Below, piece after piece: positions 1 to 7,829 of a stretch of 64,000 nucleotides of DNA (positions within the stretch are counted from its first letter, which is position 1; every line of letters starts with the position of its first letter). The notes under the pieces were generated by a model. It did no database searches. It worked only from the letters and a program-made list of their open reading frames with translations, and was not told where the DNA came from. This DNA is from Streptomyces hoynatensis (GTDB lineage: Bacteria; Actinomycetota; Actinomycetes; Streptomycetales; Streptomycetaceae), in the NCBI RefSeq assembly GCF_003626535.1, contig NZ_RBAL01000004.1, forward strand, positions 372,001 to 436,000. Direction: 5' to 3'. A program made the position numbers and the translations under genes.

Positions 1-939
1 CAGGGGGCCCAGCGCGCGCACCGCCCGCAGCACCGGGTCGCCGAGCGCCCGCCGCCGCAGCTCGCCCCAGCCGTCGCGGGCGGCGTGCCCGAGCACCAGG
101 TGCGGCGGGCGGTGGCGGCGCGCCAGGCTCTGCCGGGAGCAGGCGAACACGGTGCCGTCCGTGTCCACCAGCGGCCACAGCGCGAACTCGCACGGGTCGG
201 CCCCGCCCGCCCCTGCCGCGCCACCGGCCAGGGCAACGGCCCCGGCCGCCCCCGCGGCGCTTCCCGGGGCGACTCCGCCGCCGTTTCCCCGGTCGTCTCC
301 CGCGGTGGGCGCCGCGGCGGCGTGGCCGGTGGCCCCGGCGAGGGCCGCGGCCCGGCCGGTGGGCTGGAGGCGGGTGACCAGCGCGGGCACCCGCCGCCCG
401 AACCGCCGCCGCAACTCGGCGAGCACCGCCGCCGGATAGCCGTCCTCCGCCGCGGTGAGGTGCACGCTCACCGCGGGCACCAGGTCGAGCAGGCGGCCGA
501 GCGCGTCCAGCACGTCCGCCCGCGGCACCTGCCGCTCGTGGAAGGCGTCCATGCTCGCCGAGAAGTGGTCCAGGCCGGCGCACGCCTGCCGCACGCGCGC
601 CGGCAGCCGCCCGCCGCGGGCGAAGTACATGCCGCTGAGCACCGCGGAGGTGGCCCCCACCGCCCGGGCGCGCGCGGCCAGTTCGGCGACCAGCGCGGGC
701 CGCAGCAGCGGCTCCCCGCCCGACATCCACAGCAGCTCGGGCCGCTCGTCGCGGCGGAAGGTGCCCGCCAGCCGCAGGAAGGGCGCCGCGTCCCCCTGCG
801 GGGCGCCGGGCCAGGAGCCGGTCGCGCAGTGGGCGCAGCTCAGCGGGCAGCGGTCGGTGAGCGCCAGCAGCAGCCCGGCCGCGGGGCGGGTCCGCAGTCG
901 CAGCACGTCGGCCAGATGCACCTGCCTCGCCCCCCTCAC
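1..939 (-). CDS. Radical SAM protein, 3' end beyond left edge
   Basis: Reads as an incomplete radical SAM enzyme; the visible part is 313 codons. The [4Fe-4S]/SAM motif CPLSCAHC has its cysteines at residues 31, 35 and 38. It is followed by MSGGEPLL, the usual glycine-rich SAM-binding strand, and by a Cys-containing segment (DGTVFACSRQ) like the auxiliary-cluster region of peptide-modifying members. The GTG start overlaps the stop of the upstream GAF gene (GTGA), so translation is coupled. It is the last visible gene of an operon reading from a JmjC gene at 6943. Context suggests it modifies the small peptide encoded divergently at 7408. The enzyme family is clear; the substrate and the reaction are inference, because the C-terminus is outside the window. 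Confidence 0.85.
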   Translation of the reverse strand, partial: MRGARQVHLADVLRLRTRPAAGLLLALTDRCPLSCAHCATGSWPGAPQGDAAPFLRLAGTFRRDERPELLWMSGGEPLLRPALVAELAARARAVGATSAVLSGMYFARGGRLPARVRQACAGLDHFSASMDAFHERQVPRADVLDALGRLLDLVPAVSVHLTAAEDGYPAAVLAELRRRFGRRVPALVTRLQPTGRAAALAGATGHAAAAPTAGDDRGNGGGVAPGSAAGAAGAVALAGGAAGAGGADPCEFALWPLVDTDGTVFACSRQSLARRHRPPHLVLGHAARDGWGELRRRALGDPVLRAVRALGPL

Positions 940-1520
940 GCCAGCAGCTTGACCATGGCGTTCACCAGGTCCTGCGCGGCGGCCTCCTTCTCCGGGCCCA
1001 ACTGGTCGAGCAGCGCGGCCAGCTGGGACACCGCGCCGCGCGGCGCCGCGCGGCGCGCCCTGGCCCTGCGGTCGGCGAGCAGCAGCGCCAGCGCGGCGCA
1101 GCTCTGGTTGGCCAGCTCGGTCAGCAGGTCGATCGCGGAGATCTCCCCGACGCCCTCGAGCCGCGGATCGAGCACTTCGAGCACCCCGAGGACGTCCCCC
1201 TGGTGCTCGATCGGCGCGGCCAGGATCGTGTCGGGGACCAGCCCGGTCCCGGCCGCGAACTCCCGGTTGAACCGCTCGTCCGTGGCGACCCCCCGCACCA
1301 CCAGCGGCTCCCCGGTGTTGGCGACCCAGCCGGCGATGCCGGAATCGGACGGAATGGCGACGCCGAGCAGCCGGTCCTCGCCCGGGCCCGAGGAGGCCTC
1401 GAAGACCAGGGCCTGCCGCTCGTGGTCGTACAGGCACACGGAGGCCGCGGCGGCGGCGAAGGACAGCCGCGCCAGCCGCACCGTCGACCGCAGAATCTCG
1501 TCGTGCGTGCTCAGGTTCAT
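936..1520 (-). CDS. GAF domain protein
   Basis: A 194-residue protein that is almost entirely one GAF domain (residues about 10-150), with the usual pattern: SVCLYDHERQALVFEASSG, a GIAGWVANTGEPLVV strand-helix, then APIEHQGDVLGVLEVLD. The C-terminal 45 residues are helical and basic, then acidic. GAF domains bind small ligands or act in signalling; no kinase, cyclase or DNA-binding domain is attached. The ATG overlaps the stop of the S8 protease gene (ATGA) and lies behind GGAGCCGAGG. Inside a peptide-modification operon it may sense a ligand or redox state or serve as a scaffold. That role is inference. Confidence 0.85.
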   Translation of the reverse strand: MNLSTHDEILRSTVRLARLSFAAAAASVCLYDHERQALVFEASSGPGEDRLLGVAIPSDSGIAGWVANTGEPLVVRGVATDERFNREFAAGTGLVPDTILAAPIEHQGDVLGVLEVLDPRLEGVGEISAIDLLTELANQSCAALALLLADRRARARRAAPRGAVSQLAALLDQLGPEKEAAAQDLVNAMVKLLA

Positions 1521-2347
1521 CCTCGGCTCCTCACCTGTCGGCCCTCGACGTTGTCCGCGACGGCGGCGAGCACCTGCCGCAACTGGGGCGTGCGGAACCG
1601 GGGATGGCGCTCCAGAATCCGCGCGCACAGGCCCGCCACGTGCGGGGTCGCGAAGCTGTTCCCCGACACGACCTTGGTGCCCCCGGCGGGCCAGGGCACC
1701 TCCACGTTGACGCCGGGGCCGAAGACGTCCACCGGGGGACTCGGGTTCAGCTCGACGTACTCCGGGTCGGCCACGGCGTGCGAGCCGACGGAGATCACCG
1801 AGGGAAAGCGCCAGGGATAGCTGATCACCGGGCTGTTGTGGGCCGCGGAGACCAGGGTCACGCCCGCGAAGTACGCCCGGTCGGCCAGGTCGTGCAGCCG
1901 CTCCTTCAGCGGCTGCTTGCGGGTGGACAGGCTCATGTTGACCAGGGGAAAGCCCCGGTCGACCGCCCATTCGAGGGCCGCGAGCATCGCCTCCCCGCTG
2001 CCCCTGAGGTTCCTGGTGAGCACCCGCACGCTGGTGATCTCGCAGCCGGGCGCCACCCGGTGGAGTATCCCGGCGCAGGCCGTGCCGTGCCCGGCGACGT
2101 CCCCGGCCGTGTCGGGCACCACGGACCACGGCCCCTCCGGCTCCGCCTGGGCGGCGGCGAACAGCGCCACCCCCCTGCCGACCAGCGGATGGGTGGCGTC
2201 CACCCCGCTGTCGATGACGCACACCCGCACGCCGCGCCCGGTCGCCTCCCCCCACGCCCAGGCCCGGTCCACCGCCTGCGGCAGCGGCACGACCCCGGGC
2301 GGGACGGTGGCGCCCGTCGAGGTGTGGGCGAACCGCACGGTGCGCAC
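1517..2347 (-). CDS. Subtilisin-like S8 family serine peptidase
   Basis: A compact 276-residue subtilase with the full triad: Asp46 in VIDSGVD, His87 in GHGTACAG and Ser231 in GNSFATPHVA. An Asn near 171 (SAAHN) fits the oxyanion hole. No signal peptide and no propeptide are visible, so it probably works in the cytoplasm. Within a RiPP-type operon the natural guess is leader-peptide removal, as done by LanP-type subtilases; this is inference. The GTG start lies three bases after the stop of the radical SAM/SPASM gene, and its own stop overlaps the GAF start. It is shorter than secreted subtilisins because the pre-pro region is absent. Confidence 0.9.
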   Translation of the reverse strand: MRTVRFAHTSTGATVPPGVVPLPQAVDRAWAWGEATGRGVRVCVIDSGVDATHPLVGRGVALFAAAQAEPEGPWSVVPDTAGDVAGHGTACAGILHRVAPGCEITSVRVLTRNLRGSGEAMLAALEWAVDRGFPLVNMSLSTRKQPLKERLHDLADRAYFAGVTLVSAAHNSPVISYPWRFPSVISVGSHAVADPEYVELNPSPPVDVFGPGVNVEVPWPAGGTKVVSGNSFATPHVAGLCARILERHPRFRTPQLRQVLAAVADNVEGRQVRSRG

Positions 2348-2350
2348 GGC

Positions 2351-3703
2351 TCACCCCGCGCCCACGGGCACCAGGCCCAGGTCCGCGGCGGCCGCGTCCA
2401 TCCGCTCCGCCCAGTTGAACCTGACGCTGGGACAGGGCATGTGCCCGGCGCGCCACAGCTTCGGGCAGCCCCCGCCGCACACCGGCAGCAGCGGGCAGCG
2501 CCCGCACTGCTGGCTGCCGTCCCCCACCTGCTCGTACCAGTCGTCGAACTCCCCCCGCGGGCGCGGCGCGGCGCCCGTCAGCTGGTCCACCGTGGCCACC
2601 ACGCCCTCGCGCGCCGCCCCCGGCACCAGCGGGTGCTCGGAGCAGGAGTACACCCGCCCGGCCGGGTCCAGGATCTCCCGCCGCGTCGAGGTGGCCACAC
2701 ACGTCGTCCGCTTCACCACGTTCGGCATCGTGGGGAAGCCGAGCCCCAGCGCCCTGGCCAGCCGCAGCCACCCGGCCTCGCGCTCCGCGTACCGCCGCGC
2801 CCCGATCTCCACCGCGGACACGTCGTTGCCCCAGGAGTGCACGGGCATGGGGTGGACCTCGACCTGCGGGCTCGCCAGGCCGAAGCAGGCCAGGTCGGCC
2901 AGCAGGTCGGGGACGTGCTCCTCGTTCTCCTCGTCGACGTTGATCCTGATGCCCACGCGCAGCCCGGGCACGGTGCCCTCGCGCACGGCCCTGGCCAGCA
3001 CGCCCACGGTGCGGTGGAAGCTGCCGCGGCCGTTGCGCTTCAGGCGCCGCCTGTCGTGCACCTCCTGCGGCCCGTCGAGCGTCACCTCGAGCGCCTCCAC
3101 CCGCAGCTCGTGGTGCAGTTCGCGCAGGGTGCGGTCGGTCAGCAGGCTGCCGTTGGTGACCAGCCTGGCCCGGTAGCGCGTGCCGTGCTGTGCGGCGGCG
3201 GCGAGGAAGCGGCCGGTCATCTCCCGCACGACGCGCAGCGCCAGCAGCGGCTCCCCGCCGAACCAGGTGACGACGACCTCCTCGGTGGCCGGGTCGGCGA
3301 GCAGCGCCTCGACCCGGGCGGCCACCCGGTCCACCCGCGCGCGGTCCACCGGCGCCTTGAAGTGCTCCTGGCCGCAGTAGCCGCAGGCCATGTTGCAGTA
3401 GCTGGTCGGCATCACGGTGACCGCCCGCGAGCCCGCGGCGTCCGAACCCTCCCGGTAGGCGCCGAGCACCGCCGCCAGTTCGTCCTCCGCCTCGTCCACC
3501 ACGGCCTGCCGGGCGGCGAGTTCGCGCAGCCGCTCCTCGCCGAGGCCGCCGAGTTCGCCGCCCGCCAGGCGGGCGGCGGTCTCCGCGTCGAGCGCGAACA
3601 GCCGCGCCTGCCGCGTCGAGTACGCCATCCGCACCCGGCGGCCCGCCCCGTCCCGGTACTCCCGCTCGCCGAGCAGGAGATACCGGCTGCGCACCCAGCT
3701 CAT
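2351..3703 (-). CDS. Radical SAM/SPASM peptide-modifying enzyme
   Basis: A 450-residue enzyme. The first 90 residues form a basic and helical N-terminal region typical of RiPP radical SAM proteins and possibly hold leader-peptide recognition. The SAM-cluster motif CNMACGYC follows (Cys103, 107, 110), with FGGEPLL downstream and a C-terminal SPASM domain whose auxiliary-cluster cysteines include CGRCPLLPVCGGGC. SPASM enzymes commonly install thioether, C-C or C-O crosslinks on peptides. The ATG overlaps the preceding stop (ATGA). It is the best candidate for the main modifying enzyme acting on the peptide at 7408, whose only Cys is C-terminal. The family is certain; the bond formed cannot be deduced from sequence. 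Confidence 0.92.
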   Translation of the reverse strand: MSWVRSRYLLLGEREYRDGAGRRVRMAYSTRQARLFALDAETAARLAGGELGGLGEERLRELAARQAVVDEAEDELAAVLGAYREGSDAAGSRAVTVMPTSYCNMACGYCGQEHFKAPVDRARVDRVAARVEALLADPATEEVVVTWFGGEPLLALRVVREMTGRFLAAAAQHGTRYRARLVTNGSLLTDRTLRELHHELRVEALEVTLDGPQEVHDRRRLKRNGRGSFHRTVGVLARAVREGTVPGLRVGIRINVDEENEEHVPDLLADLACFGLASPQVEVHPMPVHSWGNDVSAVEIGARRYAEREAGWLRLARALGLGFPTMPNVVKRTTCVATSTRREILDPAGRVYSCSEHPLVPGAAREGVVATVDQLTGAAPRPRGEFDDWYEQVGDGSQQCGRCPLLPVCGGGCPKLWRAGHMPCPSVRFNWAERMDAAAADLGLVPVGAG

Positions 3704-4554
3704 GACCACTCTCCAGACGCCGATATCAGGTCGATGCACAGGTCGGCCGCGGCCTCGCCTGGGGCCTGCCCGCGCGGAACGGTCAGCCGCAGCGCCACGC
3801 CCCGCCGCACCTCGTTGACCGGCCCGGGGGCGGCCGAGTAGCCGCCGCCGAGCCGGCGCGCGCCGAACCTGAGGGCGCTGGCGGCGTGCGCCAGGTGCGT
3901 GTGCACCGCCCGGCGCAGGAAGTGGCGCAGCACGGGGTCGGGGCACTCGACCGCGGTGGCCCTGCCCGCCTCGACGGTGACGGCGACCGGCCGGCCGGCC
4001 AGGCGCGCGTCCCAGGCCGTGGGGCGGTTCACGGCGAGCGCCCCGTCGGCGAGGAACACCCCCTCGGCGTGGGCGAGCGGGGCCTCGGCGGCGCCGGCCG
4101 GGCTGGTGGGCGCGGCCGGGGCGGTCGCGCACCGCAGTTCGTGCCCGCCGCCGCGGACCAGCAGTTCCGGCCGCAGTCCCGCGATCAGCCCGGCGACCTC
4201 GGCCGCGGTGTCCTCCTCCGGCTGCCACAGGTCGAGCGGGGAGAGCTCCTCGGTGCCGGCCAGCTGCGTCGCTCCCTCGGGCAGCCGCAGCGTCGCGTCG
4301 TGCAGCACCAGCACCGCGGTGCCCGGCTCCGCGGCGGCCCGGGCGGCGCGCTCCACGGCCCAGGGGCGGGCCGGGCCGAGGGCGCGCACCCGGGAGGGCA
4401 GGCCGTATGCCCTGGCGTACGCGCTCAGCCAGGCGGCCTCGGCCGGCCGGTGCGGCGCGAAGAGGATCGTCAGGCGGCCGGCTCCCCGGCCCAGGGCCGC
4501 CCGCAGCAGGCCGTGCGCCGCCGCCCGCCGGCGCTCGCCGGCCGCGGCGCTCAC
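3700..4554 (-). CDS. Unknown protein, weakly M29-aminopeptidase/NicX-like
   Basis: A 284-residue soluble protein I do not recognise with certainty. The N-terminal half has alternating strands and helices. The C-terminal half (GVFLADGALAVNR, then PVAVTVEAGRATAVECPD, FGARRLGGG and NEVRRGVALRLTVP) follows the spacing of the M29 thermophilic-aminopeptidase/NicX fold, in which a Gly-rich segment near the end carries metal ligands. The Glu/His metal ligands expected of a true M29 peptidase are not obvious, so it may be a non-peptidase relative. The GTG start overlaps the MFS stop (GTGA), and its own stop overlaps the next radical SAM start. It is embedded in the operon and is probably a maturation factor (inference). 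Confidence 0.7.
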   Translation of the reverse strand: MSAAAGERRRAAAHGLLRAALGRGAGRLTILFAPHRPAEAAWLSAYARAYGLPSRVRALGPARPWAVERAARAAAEPGTAVLVLHDATLRLPEGATQLAGTEELSPLDLWQPEEDTAAEVAGLIAGLRPELLVRGGGHELRCATAPAAPTSPAGAAEAPLAHAEGVFLADGALAVNRPTAWDARLAGRPVAVTVEAGRATAVECPDPVLRHFLRRAVHTHLAHAASALRFGARRLGGGYSAAPGPVNEVRRGVALRLTVPRGQAPGEAAADLCIDLISASGEWS

Positions 4555-5960
4555 GAGGCGCCCTCCGCGGCGGCCACCTTCTCCGCGGCCGGTTCCCCGG
4601 CCGCGGTGCGCGACAGGGGCCGGATCGCCAGCAGGCCCGCGGCCGCCATCAGCAGTGCGCTGAATCCGAAGACGGTGTCGATCCGCCCGAAGTGCACCCC
4701 GAGGAATGTTCCGTCCAGGTCCCGCAGCGCGGTACTCGCGAGAAAGCCCGTGACGGACATCGACAGAATGGACGCGAGATACGTGGCGGGGTTCAGAACG
4801 GCGTTGACCCGGCCCAGCAGGTGCCGCGGAGTCGCGTGCAGAACGAGGGGGCCGACGACCACGTTCACCACCGCGACGGAAATGCTCGCGAGCGCGAGGA
4901 AGGCGAGTGCGGCCCACAGCGCGGACTGCCGCGAATAGAACAGGACGGCCACTCCGGTGAGAAGGATTCCGAGTGCGAAGACGCGGGTCTCGCCGAATTT
5001 TCTGGCGAGGGTCGCGGCGAGCAGTGAACCGAGAATGCTGCCCACCCCGAAGGCGGCGTTCAGGGTGCCGAGCCAGCTCGCCTCCGTGTGCAGATTGTCG
5101 GTGACGAAGAAGACGTTCAGCACGTTCAGCGCTCCCACGCCGAACGTGTAAACGAAGACCGTGCCGACGACGACAAGAAGTGTTCGGTTCCGAACGAAAA
5201 AGCGCAGTCCTTCGACGAATTCGGGCCAGAACGCGGACTCCCCGCCCGCGCCGTCCCCCTCGCCGTCCCCCTCGCCGACCCGCTCGCCGTCCCCCGCACC
5301 GCCCGCCGTGCCCTCCGCCGCGCCCTCCGTCCCGGTGCCCGGCATGCGGATCATGCGGATCGCCGCGTAGGACACCAGGAAGGAGGCGACGTTGATCAGC
5401 AGCGCCCACTCCTCGCCCGTGGAGAAGAGCAGCGGCGCGGCCAGCGGCGGCCCGACGATGGCCGCGGTGCCCGAGGTCGCCGTGAGCAGCCCGAACGCCC
5501 GGGTGTGGTGCCCGGCCGGCACGACCTGCGCGATCAGCGAGAACCTGGCCGGGTTGAAGAAGCGGGAGGCCGAGCTGGACAGCGCGACCATCGCGTAGAT
5601 CAGGGCGATCTGCACCCACACCGGCCAGTCGCCGCCGGCCAGCGGGATCACCAGCAGCACCGCGACGAAGGCGGCCCGCAGCAGGTCGGTGACCATCATG
5701 ACCCGCCGGTGGTCCCACCGGTCCACGTACACCCCGGCCACCGGCCCGACCAGCAGCACCGGCACGGCCGCCGCGATCAGCACCCCGCTCACCGCCGCCG
5801 GCGCCCAGGACTCGCCCGCCGCCACCGTCGTGCCGATCCACAGCAGAACGGTGGTGTTGAACACGTAGTCGCCGACGACCGAGACGGCCTGGCTGAACCA
5901 CAGCCGCTGCCATTCCCGGCTGCGCCACAGCGACGCCCCGGTCTCCACGGCGGCGCTCAC
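4551..5960 (-). CDS. MFS transporter, probable exporter
   Basis: A 469-residue multi-pass membrane protein with about 12 hydrophobic segments. The signature-like loop VYVDRWDHRRVMMVTDLLRA after the second segment marks the MFS_3/enterobactin-exporter-type branch. An acidic/Gly-rich insertion near the middle (residues about 205-230, repeats of GEGDGEGDGAG) forms the central cytoplasmic loop. The GTG start overlaps the JmjC stop (GTGA). In a peptide-modification operon it is the obvious candidate to export the product. No attached peptidase domain is present, so leader removal would fall to the separate S8 protease. Confidence 0.9.
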   Translation of the reverse strand: MSAAVETGASLWRSREWQRLWFSQAVSVVGDYVFNTTVLLWIGTTVAAGESWAPAAVSGVLIAAAVPVLLVGPVAGVYVDRWDHRRVMMVTDLLRAAFVAVLLVIPLAGGDWPVWVQIALIYAMVALSSSASRFFNPARFSLIAQVVPAGHHTRAFGLLTATSGTAAIVGPPLAAPLLFSTGEEWALLINVASFLVSYAAIRMIRMPGTGTEGAAEGTAGGAGDGERVGEGDGEGDGAGGESAFWPEFVEGLRFFVRNRTLLVVVGTVFVYTFGVGALNVLNVFFVTDNLHTEASWLGTLNAAFGVGSILGSLLAATLARKFGETRVFALGILLTGVAVLFYSRQSALWAALAFLALASISVAVVNVVVGPLVLHATPRHLLGRVNAVLNPATYLASILSMSVTGFLASTALRDLDGTFLGVHFGRIDTVFGFSALLMAAAGLLAIRPLSRTAAGEPAAEKVAAAEGAS

Positions 5961-6943
5961 CGGGGGCCTCCCGCGCCGCTCACCACGCCGTTTGCCCGGC
6001 CCTTCGCCGCGTCCTTCGCCGGGCCGTTCGCCTGCGCCGCCTGGCCGTTCACCGCGTCGAGCAGGGCGCCGGGCGTGCCGGCCGCCGGCCGCAGCGCCCC
6101 GGCCAGCGCGGCGAACCCGCCCGAGGCGGCCAGCTCCTCCAGGCAGGCCGCGAAGGCGGCGCCGCGCTCGGGCAGCAGCCGGGCCGCGTCCACGCCCGCG
6201 AAGGCCGGCGGCAGGGCCTCGCGCAGCTCCTCGCGCCGCTCGGCCGCCAGGTCGAGCGCCTTGCGCAGCACATACGCCCAGGTCACCGGGCGTAGCGCGA
6301 GCGACAGATGCAGCGAGGGCGCGTCCTGGGCCGTGGCGGCGTGCACGAAGCCACGCGGCAGGTACAGGCAGTCCCCCACCCGCAGCGTGGCCTCAAGCAC
6401 CGTCCCCTCCTCCGCCACGCCGGGGCCCGACTCACGCAGCGGCCAGCGCCGCGACGGCCGGCTCACCCGCCAGTGCTTCGCCCCGGAAAGCTGCCGCACG
6501 AACACGCTGGCCGTGTCGTGGTGCGGCGCCACGCCCGGATGCCCGGCCGGGGTGAGGAAGGCCGAGCAGTAGGTGTCGTAACCGGTGGCCGCGGACACGG
6601 AGTCGGCGAAGGCCGCCACCTGCGGCAGGTGCGACTTGAGGTCCTCGAGGATCAGCGTCGCCCCCTCCCGCACCCGCCTGGCCACCTTCGCCCCGTCCGC
6701 CACGCGCGCGGTGGAGGAGCGTCCGTAGCGGCCGGGCGCGGCGAGCGCCACCGGCGGAACCGGCCGGCCGTCCACGACCAGCCGCACGGACGGCAGCGGA
6801 AAACCCCGGGCCAGCAACGCGTCGACGCTTTCCAGGGAGAGCACGTCGCGTAAGTCGTCGAGGCCGGTGCTGAGAACGGGATTTCGCTCCCACGCGGATT
6901 CAAGGATCTTGATGTCCTCGACGAGGCGGAGCATGCAGTCCAT
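5957..6943 (-). CDS. JmjC/cupin-8-like Fe(II) oxygenase
   Basis: A 328-residue JmjC-fold protein. The iron-binding facial triad is visible as HHD (His141, Asp143) and a second His at 201 in YLPRGFVHAA. The segment QLSGAKHWRVSRPSRRWPL matches the ROXA/NO66 and cupin_4 group, whose members hydroxylate proteins or peptides using 2-oxoglutarate. The C-terminus is helical and ends in an Ala/Gly-rich tail. The first ATG lies just after AGGGAGG; a second ATG nine bases later is possible. It is the first gene of the minus-strand operon, behind its own promoter-like site. Inference: it hydroxylates a side chain of the peptide encoded divergently. Confidence 0.85.
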   Translation of the reverse strand: MDCMLRLVEDIKILESAWERNPVLSTGLDDLRDVLSLESVDALLARGFPLPSVRLVVDGRPVPPVALAAPGRYGRSSTARVADGAKVARRVREGATLILEDLKSHLPQVAAFADSVSAATGYDTYCSAFLTPAGHPGVAPHHDTASVFVRQLSGAKHWRVSRPSRRWPLRESGPGVAEEGTVLEATLRVGDCLYLPRGFVHAATAQDAPSLHLSLALRPVTWAYVLRKALDLAAERREELREALPPAFAGVDAARLLPERGAAFAACLEELAASGGFAALAGALRPAAGTPGALLDAVNGQAAQANGPAKDAAKGRANGVVSGAGGPR

Positions 6944-6989
6944 AGCCCTCCCTTGAGGGTCCGACCACGATCTCGCGGGTATCGCGGGT

Positions 6990-7018
6990 AGAGTACGCCC
7001 GCCCCCGGGGGCCAGCAA
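6990..7018 (-). promoter_or_regulatory. Promoter-like -35/-10 for JmjC-led operon
   Basis: On the minus strand TTGCTG and TACTCT are separated by exactly 17 bases, a good match to housekeeping-sigma spacing. The start codon of the JmjC gene lies about 47 bases downstream. Predicted only from sequence. Confidence 0.45.
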
Positions 7019-7337
7019 GCATTGACAGTGTCGATCGGCTGTGCAACCCGTGTGTGCGCCACGCGCGCGCGGAAAACCGGAACCCGAAACCCCAACCGTC
7101 CCCGGGAATCGGGGAATCGGGGAGAGCAGGGGAAGCAGGGGAATACGGGAAAGCCGGGATTGCGCCGCCCCGTCGACGCCGCGGAGCGGGCCGGAATCAT
7201 GAGCCGCGGCAGGCTTGACAGCCCCCCGGGGAGGCGGGAATCTGTGCTGTGCCGCGTCTCTGGAAGCGGCGCTCTTCATGTGACGCGCGTACATCGTGAA
7301 TTCTGACCCGGATATCGGGATCGCGTCGCAGGCACTC

Positions 7338-7354
7338 ATTGCGATCAACGCAAT
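7338..7354. promoter_or_regulatory. Inverted repeat upstream of peptide gene
   Basis: ATTGCG-ATCAA-CGCAAT has perfect six-base arms and a five-base centre, and overlaps a second palindrome, GCAATTGC. It lies about 55 bases before the peptide start, where a regulator could control transcription. No regulator gene is present in the visible part of the cluster. Confidence 0.5.
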
Positions 7355-7407
7355 TGCAACCGTTTCAAAAGACACCGAGTTCGTCTGTGCGAAGAAAGGG
7401 GAGCCCC

Positions 7408-7554
7408 ATGAGCGAAAGCGAAGCGCCCGAGCCCACCCAGGAGGAGCTCGACGCCGGCCAGGCCGAGGTCGAGGAGGCCGACGTCGAGGGCCACTCCATC
7501 AGCGAGGAGCTTGAGGTCGACGCTCCGGTCCTGGACGTCAACTTCGGCTGCTGA
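7408..7554 (+). CDS. Candidate RiPP precursor peptide, C-terminal Gly-Cys
   Basis: A 48-residue peptide beginning MSESEAPEPT and ending APVLDVNFGC. It has 16 acidic residues (12 Glu, 4 Asp), one His, no Lys or Arg and only one Cys, which is the last residue. An acidic leader (about 1-37, including DVEGHSISEE) followed by a short hydrophobic end is a typical RiPP precursor shape. It stands directly divergent to two radical SAM enzymes, a subtilase and a JmjC oxygenase, and upstream of a SagB-type dehydrogenase. A strong GAAAGGGGAG precedes the ATG. Its short Asp-Val-Asn-Phe-Gly-Cys end has no Ser/Thr suitable for lanthionine or AviCys closure. A Cys-based radical thioether or C-terminal modification is possible but unproven. 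I do not recognise a named family. Confidence 0.75.
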   Translation: MSESEAPEPTQEELDAGQAEVEEADVEGHSISEELEVDAPVLDVNFGC

Positions 7555-7829
7555 CCCGGGACTTCGCGGGGGCTCCGAGGGGGGCCCACGAGCCCGGGGA
7601 GGCCGGGGAGCCCGGTGAACGCCGGCCGGCGCGCGGGCGCACCACCCGCGCACGCGCCCAACTCCGCGGCGCGGCGGCCCGCGAGCGCAGGCGCCGGTCC
7701 CGGACACCCCGGAACAGCACGAGAGATCCAGCGCGACAGACGGTCATGCGGCGGCACCTCGGCCGCCGCATGATCCAGGGCCGGGCGGCACGGGCCCGGC
7801 GGCCCGCCGACGAGGGAAGGGACGCGCTC

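Larger units (their letters stand above)
6944..7407. other. Divergent promoter region between operon and peptide gene
   Basis: No gene is seen in these 464 bases. The region separates the divergent JmjC-led operon and the small peptide gene. It is less GC-rich than its surroundings toward the right end. It holds a promoter-like pair facing left, an inverted repeat close to the peptide gene, and a purine-rich ribosome-binding stretch (GAAAGGGGAG) just before the peptide ATG. Confidence 0.7.

Noticed and set aside
85..1710. Long open frame on the plus strand over the first radical SAM and GAF genes
   Set aside because: It is a shadow of high-GC coding DNA; the minus-strand frames carry radical SAM, GAF and subtilase motifs while this one is low-complexity Arg/Gly/Pro.
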